Below are positions 36,121-62,479 of a DNA stretch of 64,000 bases, in pieces (the first letter of the stretch is position 1; every line of letters starts with the position of its first letter). Location: NCBI GenBank assembly GCA_963513935.1, contig OY740769.1, positions 104,697,762 through 104,761,761 of the forward strand, read 5' to 3'. Origin of the DNA: Aphrophora alni. Its lineage: Eukaryota > Arthropoda > Insecta > Hemiptera > Aphrophoridae. Both the position numbers and the translations under genes were made by a program. A model generated the notes under the pieces. The model was not told the origin of the DNA and did not search any database. It saw only the letters and a list, made by a program, of their open reading frames with translations.

Positions 36121-36548
36121 AAAATAAAATTTACTATTTTGTCGTAATCAACCCTAACGATTTTATCAAATTTTGTTATCAATTTTGTTATCCAATTTTC
36201 TTGAGCTTTTGGAATAAATGTACCTTTTCCCATTCGATTAGCCATAGTAAATTGGTTGATAAATTTCAAAACGGCTGCCATTTTAAATAGTTGTATTGGG
36301 CAATAATTGTGTGATATCCCAATACATTTAATACAGAATGAGAACGTTATTACTAAAAACATAATTTTAATTTCAAATAACAGTTCTACATCGTGTAGTG
36401 TTTTTAATTATAGTTAATTTTTTTAACGTTATACACTATAAGTTATAGGTTTTATGATGAATTAAATATGACGAAAATATACCAAATTAACGGTCATTTG
36501 AATCGTTTTAGTAAGATCATCGTTGGTCGTATATGACCCTACAATAGG
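36115..36548 (-). repeat. Right arm of a 4.8-kb inverted structure
   Basis: Inverted counterpart of 31787-32195. Its inner edge (about 36060-36170) is itself a diverged copy of the 117-bp unit: on the minus strand it reads GATTACGACAAAATAGTAAA, and each array unit has GATTATGAGAAAATTGTAAA at the same point. The array therefore appears to have grown out of the inner end of this arm. Confidence 0.8.
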
Positions 36549-36559
36549 CTATTCTGTGT

Positions 36560-38159
36560 AGCAAAGGTTAATACCAAATGTTTTGATTAACACACCTAAA
36601 TCAAAATATTCTTCACCAAAAAAGTAACTTCAAAAATGAATTGACAATTATACAAATAGTTTTAAACAATTATATGCATTTTCTTCGTTGTTTGAAGATG
36701 AGAAACCTCAGTCAAATCGCCTTATAAAAATAAAAGATGAAGACTTCTAGTCCTCGAATATTCTAATAGCGTCAGGGTCCGAAAAGAACAAAAGTTGATT
36801 AAGAGAGACCAGATTGGAAAAATTAATGGGAGGAATCCAACACAAGGCTACAAAAAGGTTTACATCCAGCTAGGCCCCTCGACCTTACTCACTAAATTAC
36901 AATAGATATATTGGGTAAAATAAACTTTTGTTATAAAGTATTCCTTAGCCTAAGTCGTATTTAATGAATCGAGTTTAAAATTATGGCGGTCGAGATATCA
37001 ATTAAAAAAAAAAAACCCCCCTTGATGTTAATTTTCTATTACTTTTAATTATGCACACTGCTTTTGGTGATTATTCTTATAATTTCACTCAAATTTAATC
37101 AAAATCTGTAGAACGGAAAAATTTCATCATTTATAGAAGCTCAGTACCCCCCCCCCCGTTTTTATCGTTAACTCGTAAGTCAGTAAGATGGCGACCGATA
37201 TATTGTGTTTAGGTTCTTAGAGTCCTATCTTATCGGCTGCACAGGAATATCGTGTCGGTGTACAAAATAGTCCATACTTGCTATGTTAATTGTTTAATTC
37301 ATTTAGGTGTGAGGAATGACTCTGTCAATCATCTCTCAATGGCGGCGCCTTAATCTGCTAATGGAAGATTAGAGGCTCTGGCTGTTGCCGTTGGTATTTG
37401 TGTCGACATGCTTCACACCTGTTATACAATTTTTTGTCCTGGTTCAAAACAAGATTTGGAATGGGGAAATTATTTTTAAACGCTTTTTCTTTGTGTCCGT
37501 GTTGTGTTTAATTAACTGAAGTATAAGATGAAAGTAATAATAATTGTATCTTCCGCGGAAAACAAGTTATGAACTATTGTTTTTACCATCTCACATTTAC
37601 GTAGTGTATAGAAAGTTACGGTTAAAAAATCGAAATGGTATCGACTTTTTCACGAAAATATATATAGAAGGTCTTTGGAATTATGTCTGCTATATTACAA
37701 CTGCTATACAGGTTAAACTAGTGAAATAGTTGACACAAGACTAAAATTTCGATTTTCTCATAACGGGTTTGACCAAATTTTGCTTAAATGTAGCCTCTAT
37801 GAGCCTAACTAAAACGTTTTCGTCGCCATCTTAAAAAAAAAAAAAATCTGGTTCAAGAGTTATCAGTAAAAAGGGGCAATTAAAACGTAGTCGCGAATAT
37901 CTCAAAAATCGTAGCAGCGATTATGAAAATATGAAGGTTTATAACCGGAACTGGGATTTTAGAGTCTACAAAAGTCTACATTTTATTAAAATTGTTTAAA
38001 TCCAATGAAATCGAAATTTTTAGTGGGTATAGTGACAGATTCTCCATACATTTTCAGCTTGTTTGGTGTGTTTTTGTTTAGTGTATGAACATATAGGAAA
38101 GTTTGAGCAGAGTTTATTTTTCAATATGCTCTGTAAAAAATAAATAAAAAGTCATTATA
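36560..38159. other. Non-coding DNA with repeat fragments
   Basis: Includes the retroposon-tail repeat at 36690-36860 (minus). A C run lies near 37147. Around 37740-37960 are ATTTTCTCATAACG-type words loosely related to the array family. No gene recognised. Confidence 0.45.
36660..36900 (-). repeat. Dispersed repeat, LINE-tail-like, copy 2
   Basis: On the plus strand it shows CTCGAATATTCTAATAGCG, then AAAAGAACAAAAGTTGATTA and AGAGAGACCAGA. These are the inverse of the words in the 16.7-kb copy and match 43550-43700 in the same orientation. Confidence 0.6.
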
Positions 38160-38745
38160 ATTTAAAATTTCCTATTGTATTTTTACCGTTAGTTTTACGT
38201 CTTTCATTTTAAAACGTAAATGGAATTAGTAGGTCAATCAACCTAATTAGTGAGGCATTATAAAATTGTTTACCGTTATTTTTACATTTTCATTTAAAAA
38301 ATATAAATGGAATTAGCAGGTCAATCAACAAATTAGTGACAGCTAAATAAAACTGTTTATCTTTATTTCAACTTCTGCCATTTTAGAAATGTACATGGAA
38401 TTAGCAGGTCAATGAACGTAATTTGTGAGGCATAAATAAAATTATTTTTACGGCTGGCATTTAGAAAATGCAAATGTTAATTAGCAGTTCAATCTATCTA
38501 TTTAGTAAAATCTAAATAAAATTGTTTACCCTTTATTTTTATGTATGCTATTTAAAGAATAACCTAATTAGTGAGGCCTAAATAAAATTGTTTACAGTTA
38601 TTTTTACTTGTCGTTTAAAAAATGTAAATGGAATTATCATGTCAATCAATGTAATTAGTAAGATCTAAATAAAAATTTTTACCTTTATTTTTACTTCTGC
38701 CATTTTAAAAATGTAATTGGAATTAGCAGGTCAATCAACCTAATT
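38160..38745. repeat. Diverged ~90-120-bp tandem repeat, about 6-7 copies
   Basis: Each copy has a T-rich stretch with TTATTTTTAC, a near-palindromic CATTTNAAAAATGNAAATG, then GAATTAGCAGGTCAATCAA, AATTAGTGAGG and TAAATAAAATTG. Copies differ by several indels, so this is an older array than those at 29-36 kb. It directly abuts a LINE fragment. Confidence 0.75.
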
Positions 38746-38754
38746 TTTATAATT

Positions 38755-39930
38755 ATGATAATTAATGAATATACATCTAGTGAGATTATTTTCACTGATG
38801 GATCTAAACTGGACAATAATGTAGGTTGTTGTGCATATAGTCATCCTGAAGGACATGTATGTATGGATTGCCCTTTGGTTCTAATGTATTTACTATTTTA
38901 ACTCTTTGCTATTTTGAAGAGTCTTAATACAGTACCATCTGGTTTTCATTACTATTTGTGTGTGTTCTGATTTCAAAAGTGCTTTACAGTCTATATAATA
39001 TACTAAGAATTCCTTGCTTGAGGATATTCTGTGTTTCATACACAGAATTTAGATACGGGACATTGGAATATAATTTTGCTGGGTATCTGGGTATTGCGGT
39101 ATACAGTACATGGAAACACAAAAGTTGACGAAGCAGCAAAGGAAGATACAAGTCATATGTATTAAATTAAATGTCATTATGAAGATGCATGGGCAACAAT
39201 TATCTCCATTATACTGAAGGAAATCAAATATACTGTCTGTCCGTGGAGATCATCTATTTGTGCAATTCATCAAGAGGAAGTAATGATTACCCATTTTTGT
39301 ATCGGTCATTCCGTGATACTTATGGATTTCTAATGGAATACAGGGAATCCACCACAATGCCCATTTTGTCAGGCTGTTCTATCTATTAAACACATCCTTA
39401 TTGACTGTGTTGTTCTGGTAGGTGTGCATAGGACATTTATTTGTCCTATTCAATTCCATTTAGGTGACGTTGGGGAATAATGCCAAGATCTTTGATTGGG
39501 TATTCTTTTGTGTTGCCTAAAAATGTTTGATACAATTTTAAATATTTAGATTTGGTTATTGCCTAGCCATTTACAGGTCTGTAAATATTATATTTAGTTG
39601 TCTATTTAATTTAAATCTTCGTTAAATCGTAACAGGGCCCTTATTACAGTCCTATAATATTTTTTAATTATTGTTTATTGTATTTTATCATAGTTTATCA
39701 TTCTTAACTTGATACAGGGCTTCTTTACAGCCTTGTAACATATTACGTTGTTGTTTATCACAGTTTATGATTGTTGTGTTAACTAATTTTAGTGTTGTCA
39801 ATGTTGTTTAAATTTTATGTTTTTAATATTTAGTTCTATTTTTAGGTTTTTAATGTAGAGTATTTAGGCTCAATATTGTGGAGGCGATGATGACTGAAAT
39901 GGTTTTTCACCTTTAAAACAAAACAAAATT
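38755..39930 (+). mobile_element. LINE 3' fragment with RNase H and C-terminal zinc-knuckle-like region
   Basis: Across frames the plus strand encodes the end of a non-LTR retrotransposon ORF2. An RNase H start is seen at about 38780 (IIFTDGSK, with the first catalytic D). Its end is at about 39110 (HGNTKVDEAAKED). A linker with ILKEIKYTVCPWRSS follows, then a CPFCQAVLSIKHILIDC region at about 39358-39410. Many stops and frameshifts separate them. The 3' untranslated part has repeated CTTATTACAG/CTTCTTTACAG words and ends near ACCTTTAAAACAAAACAAAA. Presence of RNase H points to an I-, R1- or LOA-like clade; I cannot choose among them. Confidence 0.75.
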
Positions 39931-40140
39931 TAAATATATATTTTCTTTTTTAATATTGTTTGGCTATCTGGCCACTAAACCAAAACTTACTATCTACTTA
40001 CTTCTTACCTTCTAGAAAAGTAAGAAAGAATAATCTTTTGCAATGGAGATAAAAATATGGAAAATGCAATTTTGGTTTGCAATCTGAACTCTACAACTAA
40101 ATTTAAATTTTACTTACACATTTCTTACCTCTCATCATTA
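39931..40140. other. Short non-coding spacer
   Basis: Low-complexity sequence between the LINE tail and the foldback element; nothing recognised. Confidence 0.5.
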
Positions 40141-40425
40141 TAAATAAATATTGAGCTTGACTTGTGAGAAAATATTAGATAGAATAAAAATCAAACACAT
40201 GATCTCACAAATATTACATGTACCTAATCAAACGGGTTTCAACGACAAAGTTGTCATTCTCAGTGATACATGAGTTACAATACATATGTATCAATACTCA
40301 AAGTTTAGTTTATAGTTTAGTTATTTTAGCTCATGTATCACTATTTGTCGTTAAAACATGTTTGATTAAGTAAACATAGTTTTTATGAGATCTTGTGTTT
40401 GAGTTTTATTCTATGTCATCATTTA
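40141..40425. mobile_element. Foldback repeat, copy 2 (hairpin form)
   Basis: The left arm (about 40175-40280) and right arm (about 40335-40425) are inverted copies sharing AGAATAAAA-TCAAACACA, GATCTCA, TAATCAAAC, AACGACAAA and GTGATACATGAG. It belongs to the same family as 12331-12550. No coding region and no clear target duplication. Confidence 0.7.
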
Positions 40426-42399
40426 TTACCTAATAATTTTTGTGGAAATTTATTGTTTTTTAAAATTTTTTATTAGAAGATTGGTTTTAGCTCTATGGTT
40501 ATAACAGTATTTTGAAGGAACAATTTAGCTACCGTATTAAAAAAAATATATTATTAATATTGATGATGCAAATTTAAATTTCCATTAAAGAATATTCAAT
40601 ATAAAAAAAAGGGGAAAAAAAGAAAAAAAAAGAGATCATTACGAGATTTTTTTAATTGTATGGTTTGCAGTTTTTAAAAATCAGCAATAACTTGTTCTAG
40701 CTAGTGATGTACATTTTTAGTTTATAAAAAACTATCATGATTGGTGTAGTTTCACAACCGAGGTCTAGGTACTCTTCAATTGGTTACAGTTTTCTATAAC
40801 AGAAGTAATATAAATTTCAGTTTTAAATTTCTCGAAGATTTGAATGTCTAGGACTGTATTATTCAGACGACTTATTAAAATAATAATGCCCTCTTGTCTG
40901 TAACATTTTTGTTACATTATCTTAAAAAATAACGGACATTTTCAATAATTTGTAATTTTAACGTTACATGTAGGTGTCCCACTGAATTATATTTTATATC
41001 TACACCATTGATGGTGAAAAGTGATTATGTCAAGTATAAGTTGTCAAACTCAAATGTTTAAGATTTATGTGAACTAGATGTAAGGTAAACTAAATTTGGT
41101 AAAAAATAATTGAGGATTCAATTTAATTTAGAAACAGTCAAGAACAAGTAAAGCTAATGACTTAAATTTATAGGTTATTTATATAAGTTATATATCATGG
41201 AATTGTTGCATTGCTGTGAAAATCATTTAGAAAGATAATCCAACATTGGAGGGATAAGTAAATAGAGTGATAATGTTAAAAATTGTTGTGGGTGGGAAGG
41301 GGCAATTGCAATAGTTCATTCTCATTATACTGTACATAGAAATTATTTTCTATGTACAGTCAATTAGTTATGACCATCATGAAATTCCTATCCCAGAAGA
41401 TTTACTAATAATTTATCACAAAAAGACATTTCATATATTTATAGTCGAAGTTCCATTTCTAAACAAGAAAGCAATAACAATTGATTTATTAATCCCTGGT
41501 AGAAAAGAAAGGGTGAATACATATTAAGGTTAAAAAACGTATTGTTCAGACTGGGAATTGTTCACACATGTCTTTTGTTCTTCTTTACACCCTAAACCAA
41601 TTGCTTTTACATTCTCTTGACAACTGCACAGTGTGCATGTAGGTCTACCTCAAGAGGAAATATTAATTATGGTGCACAAACGTTTTTGCATGATTTTTCT
41701 TTTATCAAACTTTTTATACCTTCCTTTGTCTTATTTATGTTGGTACCTGGATGCTGACTTTATTCTCTTATATATTTATCCATTCAACCCACACAATATG
41801 ATTACTGCCTTCAAAAAAATAATATTATGGAGCATCTAAATATTCTTATGCATTTTTTGCAAACGTCAAAAAACGAACTCATAATTTTTAACTAACAAAC
41901 TCACTTTATTAATTTTCTTCCTTGTACTCCAAATTACTTCTGAACAGTAATTTTACATTAATTACTTTACAATTTTTCACTTTGCAACTAATCATTAAAA
42001 CTTTAAATGAAATCGGTAGGGCCAATAATGGCTTAATTGTAGTTTTTAAAGGAAATACATTTTGCGTCAAATGAAAGAGCTACATTTAAAGATAATTAGA
42101 GCTGATTTTGATAAATTGTTGTCTTTTCTTATGGAAAAGAAGGACTATTCACAATTTAATAAATATTAAAATAATTCTGCAAAATTGTTTGATGATCTGA
42201 TACCAAATTTGATAAGACACAGTTTATAAACACAGGTAATACCTGAGCCTCAAAGTTGAATGGATGAACATGTTGGCTAACATGAATTTCACAAGACATA
42301 TTTTAAACTTTACACAAAACAAATTTTGAAGTTTATAAATTATTATTATACTTCCTCGCTTTATTTTTCATTCAAATATTTTTCCACTTGTCCGTTCCG
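40426..42399. other. Non-coding DNA with a short hairpin
   Basis: A/T-rich sequence with no recognised gene. At about 41331-41363 there is a 14-bp perfect stem ACTGTACATAGAAA with a 4-base loop. The 68-codon open frame at 41633-41839 is hydrophobic but has no recognised family. Confidence 0.5.
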
Positions 42400-42880
42400 A
42401 TTCCAGAAGTAGTCTTCAGATTATTCAGAAATGTAGCCTATATTTTAGAAATCCCTGGGTTGCAGATATTCTGTGCTTCATATACAGGCTTCAGCTACAT
42501 TGGTTGGGGGTATCATTTTTGCTGGGTATCTGGGCATTGAGAAATTACTGGAACTACAAAACAGGTGAAGTAGCGAAGGATGATACATGTCATTGTTAGT
42601 GGGAAGAAGAATGGGCAGCTGTAATAAATAATAAAATAAGAGAAATCAAAGATTATGTCCAACCCTGGAGAACATGAATTTGTACCAGTCTTCGAGAGTT
42701 ACTTCATTATACTGTATTTTATATTGTTAACCGAATTTTGTGTTTTTGGATTTGCTAAATTTATATCACCTTACTTAGTTTTTGGCTTAATTTGTTGATT
42801 TTTTTATTTTATTTATATATTTTTTTCTTTATTTTTCGAAGGCTTTGATGACTGCATTCCCCCTCCAAATAAACCCCTCC
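42400..42880 (+). mobile_element. Second LINE 3' fragment of the same family
   Basis: Same order of features as at 38.8-39.9 kb. There is TTTTGCTGGGTATCTGGGCA, then a broken GEVAKDDT segment, then IREIKDYVQPWR. It is followed by a deleted 3' part ending near GATGACTGCATTCCCC. Plus strand, heavily decayed. The shared block with the first copy covers the RNase H end and the linker. Confidence 0.65.
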
Positions 42881-43449
42881 CCCTCCAATAAAAACAAACA
42901 AACTCTGATAGAAAAAAGAGTCCCCTTTATCATGGAATTTTGTATTATAATTTATTAGGGGATGACTTTAAAGTGATGGATGAAACTATGTTTAGATTAA
43001 AACTAAAAATATTATTAGAGTAATACTGCATGCGTGCTTGTGAATTTTGTACAGGGGAAACATTCTTTTTAAAATGCTAAGTATTGTGTTTTGATGTATT
43101 GTATGATTTTATTGTTCATTTTTAATTATGTATGTATTCTTAAATTGTAAACGATAAGTGACTGCTGCCAATCTGTAAATTGTTTCGTACTTTTTGTAAA
43201 CAGGTGTTATGCAATAATAATAATTTAAAAAAGTTAAGGTAATAGAAAATTAAACAACAACTTTTGAGTCTTACTTTTGTTGTTATGCAATTATTTCTGG
43301 AGATTTAAAGGGAACCTTGACAAGCAATTTTGTTTACCATAAGTAACATTTCGGGCAAGGAAATATGATTAACGAGAGTGTTACATATTTGGCATTGAAA
43401 ACATTGAACAGAATAGAAACTTAGTCTTTTTATGACTAATCTTTCCCCA

Positions 43450-43700
43450 CAAAAATTTCCAAAATGATTCAACTTAAAGACAAAAAACCTCTTGGTCATC
43501 ATCACCTTATAAAACAAAGTATAACATAAAGACACCCTTCTTCCCCCTCCCCTCCTCCCCCCAGCTCTCAAATCTTCTAATAGCTTCAGAGTTGGAAAAG
43601 AACAAGAGTTGGTCAAAAGAGAGATATAACATAAGACTACATGACTACCATAAGGAAAGGTATAGGATCCAGATAGGTTGTCTCGGGATTGCCAAGCTCG
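43450..43700 (-). repeat. Dispersed repeat, LINE-tail-like, copy 3
   Basis: Shares with 36660-36900 the words ACCTTATAAAA, TCTTCTAATAGC, GAAAAGAACAAGAGTTGGT and CTCACTAAA in the same orientation. It includes a C-rich interruption near 43540-43562. The 103-codon minus-strand open frame at 43305-43616 is a chance frame through the repeat. Confidence 0.55.
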
Positions 43701-44014
43701 TACTCACTAAAGCGAGCTCCTGAGGGAGGGAGACTACTTATTTAAACACAATTTAGTCTTTTGTGTTTCATAATCCATCTTATTTGATTTGGCTGTAAGT
43801 GTGGGGAGTCAGTTAGGCCTAAAGGGGAGTGATAAATATAAAACTTTGTTGTGCTGTAATTACAACTATGTAAGTTAGATAACACAATAAATATCTTATC
43901 TTAGACAAAACTGACAGCTGTGCAGAATTATTGAATATCATAAGCTCTAAAAGTCACTTGATTACTTAGAATTTCCATTAGAATTTATAAATAGTAAATC
44001 TAAGAGCTATATCT

Positions 44015-44178
44015 ATTAATAACTATTAATTACCTTATTTAGAGGTGATGAGGTCGAACAATCCTTATGTAGATATGATTACTATATCTTCTTCTTATAT
44101 AGAAGATATAGTAATCATATCTACATAAGGATTGTTCGACCTCATCACCTCTAAATAAGGTAATTAATAGTTATTAAT
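44015..44178. repeat. Perfect 78-bp palindrome with 8-base spacer
   Basis: 44015-44092 is the exact reverse complement of 44101-44178, separated by TCTTATAT. The arms contain TTTAGAGGTGATGAGGTCGA and its inverse. No mismatch was seen over the full arm. The transcript would form a very long hairpin. It has no transposon-like target duplication that I can see. Confidence 0.93.
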
Positions 44179-46277
44179 TATTTACAATCCAGTTGGGCTA
44201 CATACATAAAAAAAAAAAAATGCTATATCTATTTATTAGAAAATACTGAGTGATATTAGTTTAGAATATACTAAGTAAAATTTCATGATCTACGTAAGTA
44301 AATGTAAATACTGAATTTAATTAATTCAATAAATATGAAATTACATTTTTTTAATTTACTTTAATGTTTTTTGCATATATAATGATTTATTTAAGCCATT
44401 TTAAAATTAATGATTTATGTTATCGTTCTTACGTCTTTTAATTTCTTTTAAAGAACAGTGAATTATATAATGTCAAAAAGAAAGTGTAACTTATTTTAAA
44501 TGTAACCTCAAGATTTTTTTTTTAAATTAAAATTTAAGCAATTAATTATTTTATTGAGAATATTATTAACTTAATAATAAATATTGAGATTAGATTAATT
44601 TTACAACCACAAATTTTACATGTAATATGTTTAGTGTATTTACCAACCTGGAGACGGTTTTTACCAAAGGACATGGGCTGTACATTGTAAGAAATAATGA
44701 ATTATGTGTAATTTAGGTCAATAACACTAAAGCGTTATTATTATTAATAAGTCTTTGGAATTACTTATTTCATTTCAGTGATTACTCGGCATTCAGCCAA
44801 TTATTTTAATATTTTTGTAAATATTGTCTTGTGTCACCAAAGTAAGAAAAAACTTCTAAATTTCCACAGCAAACACTTTATTTACTGTATTTTGAACAAA
44901 ACTGTCTTTATCCTTAAATGTTTAAATGTACACAAACTTTGTTCAATGGAGCTAAAAGAGGCTTGAGCCATTGGCATAGTCTCATTTAATTCAGTTGTAG
45001 CCTACAACATTCACAAAGGACAGAAGATAATGATTTGATCTTTTATTTATAAAAAGTATTTTTTACGGAAATTTGTATATTTTCTTTCATTTTGTAATTA
45101 AATTTTCCACAAGTATTGCTCATTTCAAGAGCAATATGAGTATTTCTATGAATATAAAAGGTACATACATTCTACTATTAGCCAGTGTTTTACACAGAAC
45201 ATCACAATCTGCACAAAGTGTATTTTTTATTTTTAGTACACCTATAAAGTGGAGAAAAAAATGTTGATATAGTTATAAAATGTTTTTACACATTTTAAAA
45301 TTAATGATTTATGTTATCGTTCTTATGTCTTTATAAAATGTTTTTACACATTTTATGAGTCCCAGTTGAAGTGTATCATTTCTCACATTTTATGAGAAAA
45401 ATTGAATTTTGAACATGAGTCAGTTCATATTTATTTAACTCCCATAACTCCTAATTTGACCATTTACTTGATCCTTACATTGCTAATCTTGACTAGCTAA
45501 ATATTTGTAAATATTGGCTACTGTGTTTGGATACTTTATTATATAAAAATTGGGGAGTTTTTGCAATAAGGCAAACTAGAAATCTGTTTTACTAATTTCA
45601 GTTTAATTTGGTCGCATGTTGTACTTAAGGTGCCAAACCAAAGGCACTGAACATTGTTTCTTTTAAAATCTTTAATCAGAAGATGTTAATCAAATACCAA
45701 AAATGTACCAAATACAAAATAGTAATATATCAAAATACATGATTAGAAAATTGTATTTCTTAAAATCAAAATTGTTTAAATTTTTATAAAATTTTTGTGA
45801 AAAGTGATGATTAAATCTCTGAACTAGAGTAACAAATTGTGTTTAAATGTTCAGATGAAAATATAATTAAGTTAATATTAATTCTGTTTATAACATAAGA
45901 AGACTAAGATAAATACAATTAATGTTAGGAAGGAAAAGTTTATTATTTTCCTTAACATCTTTACTTTTTTATCTATTGGAGGAATGAAGATGGAAAAGCT
46001 GCATAACACACGAAAAAATCTAATATCAGCGGGACTTATATCTGTGCATGATGATACCAAATCCAAATTAGCAATAAAATAATCCAATTTTCTCTCTTTC
46101 CCATTTTATTACTGATTTTTTTTTCCCTTGTGGGTTATATGTAACCTAACATTTAATGAATATTTAAAGTTTTTACAATGTAATTGATTATGGGAGACCT
46201 AGTTGAATATAGAATAAGATATTAAGCTTAATGTTAAGCTTTTAATGTTTGTAATTTATTTATTTATTTTTTTTCAG

Positions 46278-61560
<15,283 letters not shown>

Positions 61561-62479
61561 GTAAATTATGTCATTATCCTCCAAATTGTATCCAAAGTTT
61601 TCTCCAACATCTACAAAAATTTTGATTAACTTCTGTAATTAACTTTTTGTATAGGTCTTATGATCCTTCTTTTTATTAAGTACTGACCACATTAGAGAGT
61701 TGTTCTTGTCTTTTTAACTTGTACTTTATATCTATATGATCTTTTAGGGTTTCAATAATCCTACAATCCCTTAATCTTTTGTCTCACAAGAAACAAGAAT
61801 TTTCATTTAATTATTTTAGGTTAGAATTTAATAGGCCACATATCCAAGGATAATGTTATTACCAAGGACCACTTTCCAAGTTAAGCCTATGTCTCGTATC
61901 CGTATAAAATTTAAACATTTAATTATTTAATTGATTAGTTTACATATTCCCTTATTTATTTATTAATTGTTAAACTTTTCAACAAAACTTAATTCTATAG
62001 AAGGCTATTTTTTACAAATTTATTCTTTATCAAATGAATCGCTTATTCTTATTTCAATTATGAACTTTACATAAACACAATTTCAATATTTTACTTATCC
62101 TAGCTACATATTGATTATTTATTTAACACATTAATTTTCACTAAACTTTTATACAGATTAATACTTATTAATCTTAAAGTAGACCTACCCGTAACTATTG
62201 TAGATTTTTGAAGGATCTACAACTAAAAAACAACTCATACGTCCACATGACCCAGCTACTTGGCTGTGTGTGTAGGTCGCCTCACTTTAAATCACCAGAA
62301 CTTTCCTCAGCATTATAGGTTCTTCAGCATACTGAGTTCCATTTTGGCTACAAACCAGGGGTTGAGTTGGAACTATTCCACTTAATCAAGTTGAAACTTA
62401 TAGGCGATCTCGATACAATCTCCAAATATATGTACGACAATCACCGGAACACCTGAAGGTTAATTTTAGGCTATTTTCA

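Larger units (their letters stand above)
42881..46277. other. Non-coding DNA upstream of the receptor exons
   Basis: Contains a dispersed repeat (43450-43700) and a long palindrome (44015-44178). A duplicated word of about 36 bp, beginning TTTTAAAATTAATGATTTAT, is present at about 44399 and again at about 45294. No signal-peptide exon for the receptor could be identified. If this is the receptor's first intron, that exon may lie anywhere upstream, including outside the window. Confidence 0.5.

Noticed and set aside
33539..36362. Two very long minus-strand open frames (570 and 380 codons) as genes
   Set aside because: They are an automatic product of a 117-bp unit (39 codons) with one stop-free frame. 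Two indels break continuity, there is no recognisable signal or domain, and the related left arm does not keep the frame.
43305..43616. 103-codon minus-strand gene
   Set aside because: It runs through a dispersed repeat seen at three other places, with a G-rich artefact (RAGGRRGGGRR) from a C-rich tract.
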